NCBI GenBank assembly: GCA_002432425.1
Contig: DJEL01000029.1
Location: 43,355 to 92,723, forward strand
Source of the DNA: Lachnospiraceae bacterium UBA5899
Lineage (GTDB): Bacteria > Bacillota > Clostridia > Lachnospirales > Lachnospiraceae
Direction of reading: 5' to 3'
DNA length: 49,369 nucleotides
Numbering within the stretch: position 1 is the stretch's first letter; the number at the start of each line of letters is the position of its first letter. Positions 49,028-49,369 of the stretch are shown in pieces. The notes beneath the pieces were generated by a model. It worked only from the letters and a program-made list of their open reading frames with translations, was not told where the DNA came from and did not search any database. Position numbers and translations under genes: made by a program.

Positions 49028-49369
49028 TTAGAATACTCCGTAAATTGCCATGAAGGTACCTGCCGCAACAGCGGTTCCGATAACACCTGCTACATTGGGT
49101 CCCATCGCGTGCATCAGAAGGAAGTTGGTAGGGTCTGCTTCCGAGCCGACTTTCTGGGATACACGGGCTGCCATAGGTACTGCGGATACACCGGCAGAAC
49201 CAATCAGCGGGTTAACCTTGCCATGTGACAGTACACACATCAGTTTTCCGAACAGGACACCTGCCGCGGTACCGAAAGCGAATGCAATCAGACCGAGTGC
49301 TACGATTTTTAAGGTATCCATGTTTAAGAATGCCTCTGCACTGGTGGTTGCACCTACGGATGTACCAAG
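49028..49369 (-). CDS. oadB: Na+-translocating decarboxylase beta subunit, C-terminal part only
   Basis: The frame is open to the right window edge, so only the last about 113 residues are present. They show the conserved C-terminal end of the OadB/GcdB family: GKVNPLIGSAGVSAVPMAARV and PTNFLLMHAMGPNVAGVIG, within very hydrophobic spans. The beta subunit is the membrane carboxylase that couples decarboxylation to Na+ export. It lies 40 bases upstream of the alpha subunit gene in the same operon. An internal Met near 49321 is not the true start. Confidence 0.93.
   Translation of the reverse strand, partial: LGTSVGATTSAEAFLNMDTLKIVALGLIAFAFGTAAGVLFGKLMCVLSHGKVNPLIGSAGVSAVPMAARVSQKVGSEADPTNFLLMHAMGPNVAGVIGTAVAAGTFMAIYGVF

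Overview
The window looks like a stretch of chromosome from a spore-forming, anaerobic Firmicute, most likely a Lachnospiraceae-type Clostridium relative. The evidence is gene content: gpr-spoIIP next to a divergent rpsT, a SleB-type hydrolase, a complete Rnf complex (rnfCDGEAB), a cmk-ispH-S1 cluster, a sodium-pump-type decarboxylase pair, and a pyrH-frr-uppS-cdsA-dxr-rseP chain. No species can be named from this alone. Most genes lie on the minus strand. No transposase, phage gene, integrase or CRISPR array was seen, and coding density is high. Apart from the decayed 13.2-14.4 kb locus, no stretch of more than 300 bases lacks a gene.

Layout. At 1-7571 (minus) a tightly spaced operon encodes a large solute-binding lipoprotein, two MalF/MalG-type permeases, a HlyD-type adaptor, a MacB-core-like membrane protein and a second lipoprotein cut by the window edge. 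No ATPase is visible. At 7661-10436 a CPBP protease is divergent from a KdpD/KdpE-like two-component pair that lacks kdp transporter genes. At 10466-13073 lie the sporulation genes spoIIP and gpr, divergent from rpsT, which starts with TTG. At 13212-14449 is a decayed zinc-ribbon/TPM-type locus with four single-base frameshifts. At 14487-17974 is apt-rel-MBL hydrolase, driven by a good promoter at 18030-18058. At 18061-19936 are three uncharacterised membrane proteins, two of them with N-terminal zinc ribbons.

At 19959-27061 is the envelope/translation chain: polysaccharide deacetylase, bactofilin, pyrH, frr, uppS, cdsA, dxr, rseP. Next come tRNA-Glu(CTC), a YolD-like protein with an UmuC-type polymerase, thrC and a SleB-type hydrolase. 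At 31774-32562 (plus) a lone gene carries two AP2-like domains around a degenerate HNH-like core. It converges on a GH25-like protein and the rnf operon (32566-38650). A YprB-like exonuclease (plus) follows, then cheR-S1-ispH-cmk, a flavoprotein, RpiR and TetR regulators, an SGNH lipoprotein, and the oxaloacetate decarboxylase alpha subunit with the beta subunit cut by the right edge.

How the genes fit together: Rnf couples ferredoxin/NAD+ redox chemistry to an ion gradient, and OadA/OadB-type decarboxylases pump Na+, so two ion-coupled energy modules sit in one window. The dxr and ispH genes (isoprenoid precursors) feed uppS (lipid carrier), while cdsA (phospholipid) and the deacetylase, GH25-like, SleB and bactofilin genes concern the cell envelope. 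The observations most worth a second look are the mixed importer/adaptor operon, the AP2/HNH-derived protein, the decayed zinc-ribbon locus, a probable second start inside the bactofilin gene, and the cysteine-rich tail on RnfE.
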